43,844 nt of DNA from Deltaproteobacteria bacterium (GTDB lineage: Bacteria > Desulfobacterota > Desulfarculia > Adiutricales > Adiutricaceae), in assembly GCA_031276635.1 (NCBI GenBank), contig JAISMU010000092.1, positions 1 through 43,844 of the forward strand, read 5' to 3'. The stretch's first letter is position 1. Each line of letters opens with the position of its first letter. Of this stretch, positions 41,681 through 43,844 are shown one piece after another. Below the pieces are notes generated by a model that was not told the origin of the DNA, ran no database searches, and was given only the letters and a program-made list of their open reading frames with translations. The position numbers were made by a program, and so were the translations under genes.

Positions 41681-42225
41681 CCCTCCCCCAAACTCAGTTC
41701 CTCCAAATAACCCAATGACCCATTAGCTCCAGCGATGGCCGCCTGACTGGCCAGGTGGTCCGCCGCCTGGTTGCTTTCGCGATAGACGTGAGCCAGTTGA
41801 GCTTCCTGAAATGATTCTAACAGACCCTTGGCCTTTTGGTAATAAGGCCGCAAAGTCTCCTGCCGAACCTGATACTGGCCCAAAAGCTGCCGGACCACCA
41901 ATTCCGAGTCCAGACGGATGGCCAGGCGCTTCAATCCCAAAGCCTCGGCCGCGGTCAGCCCCAGGATCAAAGCCGAGTACTCGGCCGCGTTATTGGTCAA
42001 CCGGCCCAGAAACCAGGCCCGCTCCCAAACCAGCTCTCCCGCTGGCCCCAAAATGACCACTCCGGCCCCAGCCGAGCCGGGATTGCCTTTAGCGGCCCCG
42101 TCCGAGTTGAGCTGATAACGTCCCGGGCCCAACTGGCCTAAAGGGGTGACCGTGGCCCGCCATTGGGCCAGTTTGAGCAGATAATTGGCGATCATGGTTA
42201 ATTCAGGTTTCTCTTGATTTCTCAT
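41644..42225 (-). CDS. RNase HI-family protein
   Basis: A 193-residue protein with one RNase H domain, which cuts RNA in RNA-DNA hybrids. Catalytic acidic residues are all present: Asp42 (LNSDGAAKGNPG), Glu82 (NNAAEYSALILGL), Asp106 (RLDSELVV) and Asp156 (NQAADHLA). The RVT_3-like sequence (KGNPGSAGAGVVI, ESNQAADHLASQA) is closer to the plant/actinobacterial RNase HI subgroup than to E. coli RnhA. There is a ~35-residue N-terminal extension. M11 (42195) is an alternative start; neither has a clear ribosome-binding site. The last ~12 codons are formed from the 5' end of rnpB. It lies 46 bases downstream of the HDOD gene, probably in the same transcript. Confidence 0.88.
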   Translation of the reverse strand: MRNQEKPELTMIANYLLKLAQWRATVTPLGQLGPGRYQLNSDGAAKGNPGSAGAGVVILGPAGELVWERAWFLGRLTNNAAEYSALILGLTAAEALGLKRLAIRLDSELVVRQLLGQYQVRQETLRPYYQKAKGLLESFQEAQLAHVYRESNQAADHLASQAAIAGANGSLGYLEELSLGEGQSWPTRRSPGP

Positions 42226-42271
42226 AAACTGGCCAGGAATTTCTCAAGCCTGGGCTCTGACCCCCGGGAAG

Positions 42272-43240
42272 TCAGGCTGGCCCCAACTTTCTGGCCTCGG
42301 ATTCTTTCATCAGAGAGGAGAAGCGGGATTTGCTGGCGCTCGGCTCGCCAAACCTTAACAACTGTCGCCACAGGGGGGAGACCTCATTGGCGACTAAAAG
42401 CGTGTCCTTTATGAAACCCTGGAGCTCTAGGACGCTCAACCCCAGGGCCTCTAGGTAATAGGCCAGGTCCACTTCCAGAACCTCGGTCATTAAGCCGAAT
42501 CCCAGCTTGTGGGAAAGAGCGTCAGCCAGGGCGGTCATGGCCACCACCTGCTTGTATCGGGGGGCCTTGTCCGGGCAATGATGATAGAGGATGACCTCCT
42601 GATAAACCTCTGGCAACTTCCATTGACGAGCCAGCTCATAGCCGATCAGCTCATGGCGAATCCGCAGGGCCTTCTCCGCCTCCAACCCGGACTGCCCAGC
42701 CAGAATCAGGTCCAGGAGATTCTGGAATTGGCTAGGAAACTTGGAAACCAGGATAATGATTCCCAGCTCGTGGAGTAACCCGGCGACCATGGGTTCCCCG
42801 ATTTCCGCGAGGCCAACCCTCTGAGCCAGGCGTTGACTAAGCCAGGACACGGCCAGGCTGTGGATCCACAGCGATTCCCAGTCAAAACCCTTGGGCGACG
42901 TGGTGATGTTAAAGGTCTCCGACAGGCCCAACCCCATGGCCAACAGGCCCAGCTCCTGGTAACCGATAATCGTGATGGCCCGCTCCACGGTCTTAACCGG
43001 GGTGCGGACCGAGTAATAGGTCGAGTTGGCCAGGCTGATAATCTTGGCGGTCAGGGCCGGATCCCGCTCCAAGACCTCCTGGACTTCCTTAACCGAGGTG
43101 TTGGGGTTGGAAATCAGACTCATCAAACGCAAGGTGACTTGGGGCAGGCTGACCAGGACGCTCAAATCTCTCAAGCGGTGAGTCACCTGGGGATCCAGGC
43201 GACCGTCCATAGTCAGGGTCGCAGACTGGGCCACGGTCAT
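42272..43240 (-). CDS. HDOD-domain protein
   Basis: A 322-residue cytoplasmic protein with an HDOD domain, an inactive relative of HD phosphohydrolases used in signalling. The domain starts with LVSLPQVTLRLMSLISNPNT, followed by VLERDPALTAKIISLANSTY and the family core RAITIIGYQELGLLAMGLGL. The HD dyad position reads GLLHELG, so His-Asp is His-Glu, as in most HDODs. A second conserved part reads RIRHELIGYELARQWKLPEV. No response-regulator or GGDEF/EAL domain is fused. Such proteins regulate motility, biofilm or stress responses in Deltaproteobacteria. It is the first gene of a unit with the RNase HI-family gene and possibly rnpB. Confidence 0.86.
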   Translation of the reverse strand: MTVAQSATLTMDGRLDPQVTHRLRDLSVLVSLPQVTLRLMSLISNPNTSVKEVQEVLERDPALTAKIISLANSTYYSVRTPVKTVERAITIIGYQELGLLAMGLGLSETFNITTSPKGFDWESLWIHSLAVSWLSQRLAQRVGLAEIGEPMVAGLLHELGIIILVSKFPSQFQNLLDLILAGQSGLEAEKALRIRHELIGYELARQWKLPEVYQEVILYHHCPDKAPRYKQVVAMTALADALSHKLGFGLMTEVLEVDLAYYLEALGLSVLELQGFIKDTLLVANEVSPLWRQLLRFGEPSASKSRFSSLMKESEARKLGPA

Positions 43241-43844
43241 CCAAAGAGCTCCTCTCGCTAGCCTCCGGCCCGCCTGGCCGCCGCCAGGGAACCCTCAAAG
43301 GCCTTCCTCGGGGTCCCAAGCTCCCCGACTCAGCCTCCTATTATACTCCCATAACCTGGATTTTTGGAACTCTATCTCAAGAATTTAGAAATATTATTTT
43401 AAAGGGTCTTTATTTGCGCGCCAGCGGGAGAGCTGGTGGACAACCCGACGTAACGACTACGCTTTAAAAAACCTTAACCCTAACCTGCGCCACTTTCGCG
43501 GAACAAACTTTTTTGCTAAGAGCCTGTCGGATTATACGATTATGACATGATTCACCCCTCGTCTTTTTAAAAAGACAGCTTCAAGCGCAGAAGAGGGAAC
43601 CACAGCATTGTCAGAACTATAAGTGTATTTTTTTATCTACGCCCGGCTTGAAAATGAGTTCAGCCTGTACCCGCCGTATTGGTTTCATAGAGGTTTTCTC
43701 CATCAAACTCAGGGCCAAAAAAAGGAGTAAGCGTTCACGGGTTTTTATTGGAAGCCAGCCCAAGAGTCTGGTGAGGCCTATAAAAGTCGATATTCTCTGA
43801 TTTTGACCTTTTTCTCCTTTCTTATAGTCGCCTTGCTGGTCCTA
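43241..43844. other. Right-edge spacer with unexplained reading frames
   Basis: No gene is certain. A plus-strand frame beginning after TAA at 43728-43730 stays open to the edge and reads GFYWKPAQESGEAYKSRYS followed by a hydrophobic segment (LILTFFSFLIVALLVL), like the N-terminus of a membrane protein. AAGGAG lies before it (43722-43727), but no ATG, GTG or TTG is in position. A 48-codon basic frame (43654-43800) overlaps. The minus strand 43550-43640 reads AVVPSSALEAVFLKRRGVNH, perhaps gene debris. Confidence 0.35.

Noticed and set aside
1-43844. CRISPR array, intact insertion sequence or prophage
   Set aside because: No regularly spaced repeats, no transposase or integrase motifs and no phage structural genes were seen on either strand.

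Overview
The window looks like a chromosomal segment of an anaerobic bacterium of the Desulfobacterota (former Deltaproteobacteria) type. Supporting signs are a fused ispDF gene, an LL-diaminopimelate aminotransferase (dapL), a NifB-type radical SAM protein, an oxygen-sensitive molybdoenzyme, and a tmRNA tag ending in ALAA. Genes are GC-rich, while many spacers are long, very AT-rich and hold broken genes. This pattern is common in host-associated genomes undergoing erosion; a termite-gut deltaproteobacterial symbiont would fit, but that is inference.

Layout. 1-650: 3' end of lon, its terminator and a small unknown ORF. 945-1145: a strong promoter, a candidate ~100-nt RNA and two terminators. 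1348-5863: nifB, a NifX-like gene, two NitT/TauT-type ABC permeases and a His-rich periplasmic binding protein; no ABC ATPase gene is present. 5895-6384: tmRNA (ssrA) with promoter and terminator. 6385-8041: AT-rich spacer with a decayed nuclease fragment, closed by a second, degenerate copy of the tmRNA 3' end plus terminator, which looks like an old integration at ssrA. 8042-9634: AAA ATPase fused to a PD-(D/E)XK nuclease. 9896-15745 (minus): a stand-alone molybdopterin oxidoreductase and a pair of dynamin-like GTPases. 16148-19652 (minus): a three-gene operon of a glutamine-synthetase-like ligase, a C45/acyltransferase-type Ntn hydrolase and a radical SAM/SPASM-like protein. 20926-28189: two tRNA-Cys genes, an ADP-ribosylglycohydrolase, acyl-CoA synthetase-dapL, and rsmB. 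28454: a small MerR-type regulator. 28884-31754: AT-rich region with a lone RelB-like antitoxin next to toxin-like debris. 31755-39772: eight tandem Sel1-repeat genes (one pseudogene). 39942-43240 (minus): HDOD protein, RNase HI-family protein overlapping the RNase P RNA gene, and ispDF.

The parts most likely to hold unusual biology are the NifB/NifX/ABC cluster with its His-rich binding protein, the ligase-hydrolase-radical SAM operon, the tandem dynamin pair and the Sel1 array. In the array, decayed Sel1 sequence downstream of two genes indicates recurrent duplication and C-terminal loss. The possible links between NifB and the DraG-like hydrolase (nitrogen fixation) and between the secreted Sel1 proteins and a host are inferred from families, not shown by the sequence.
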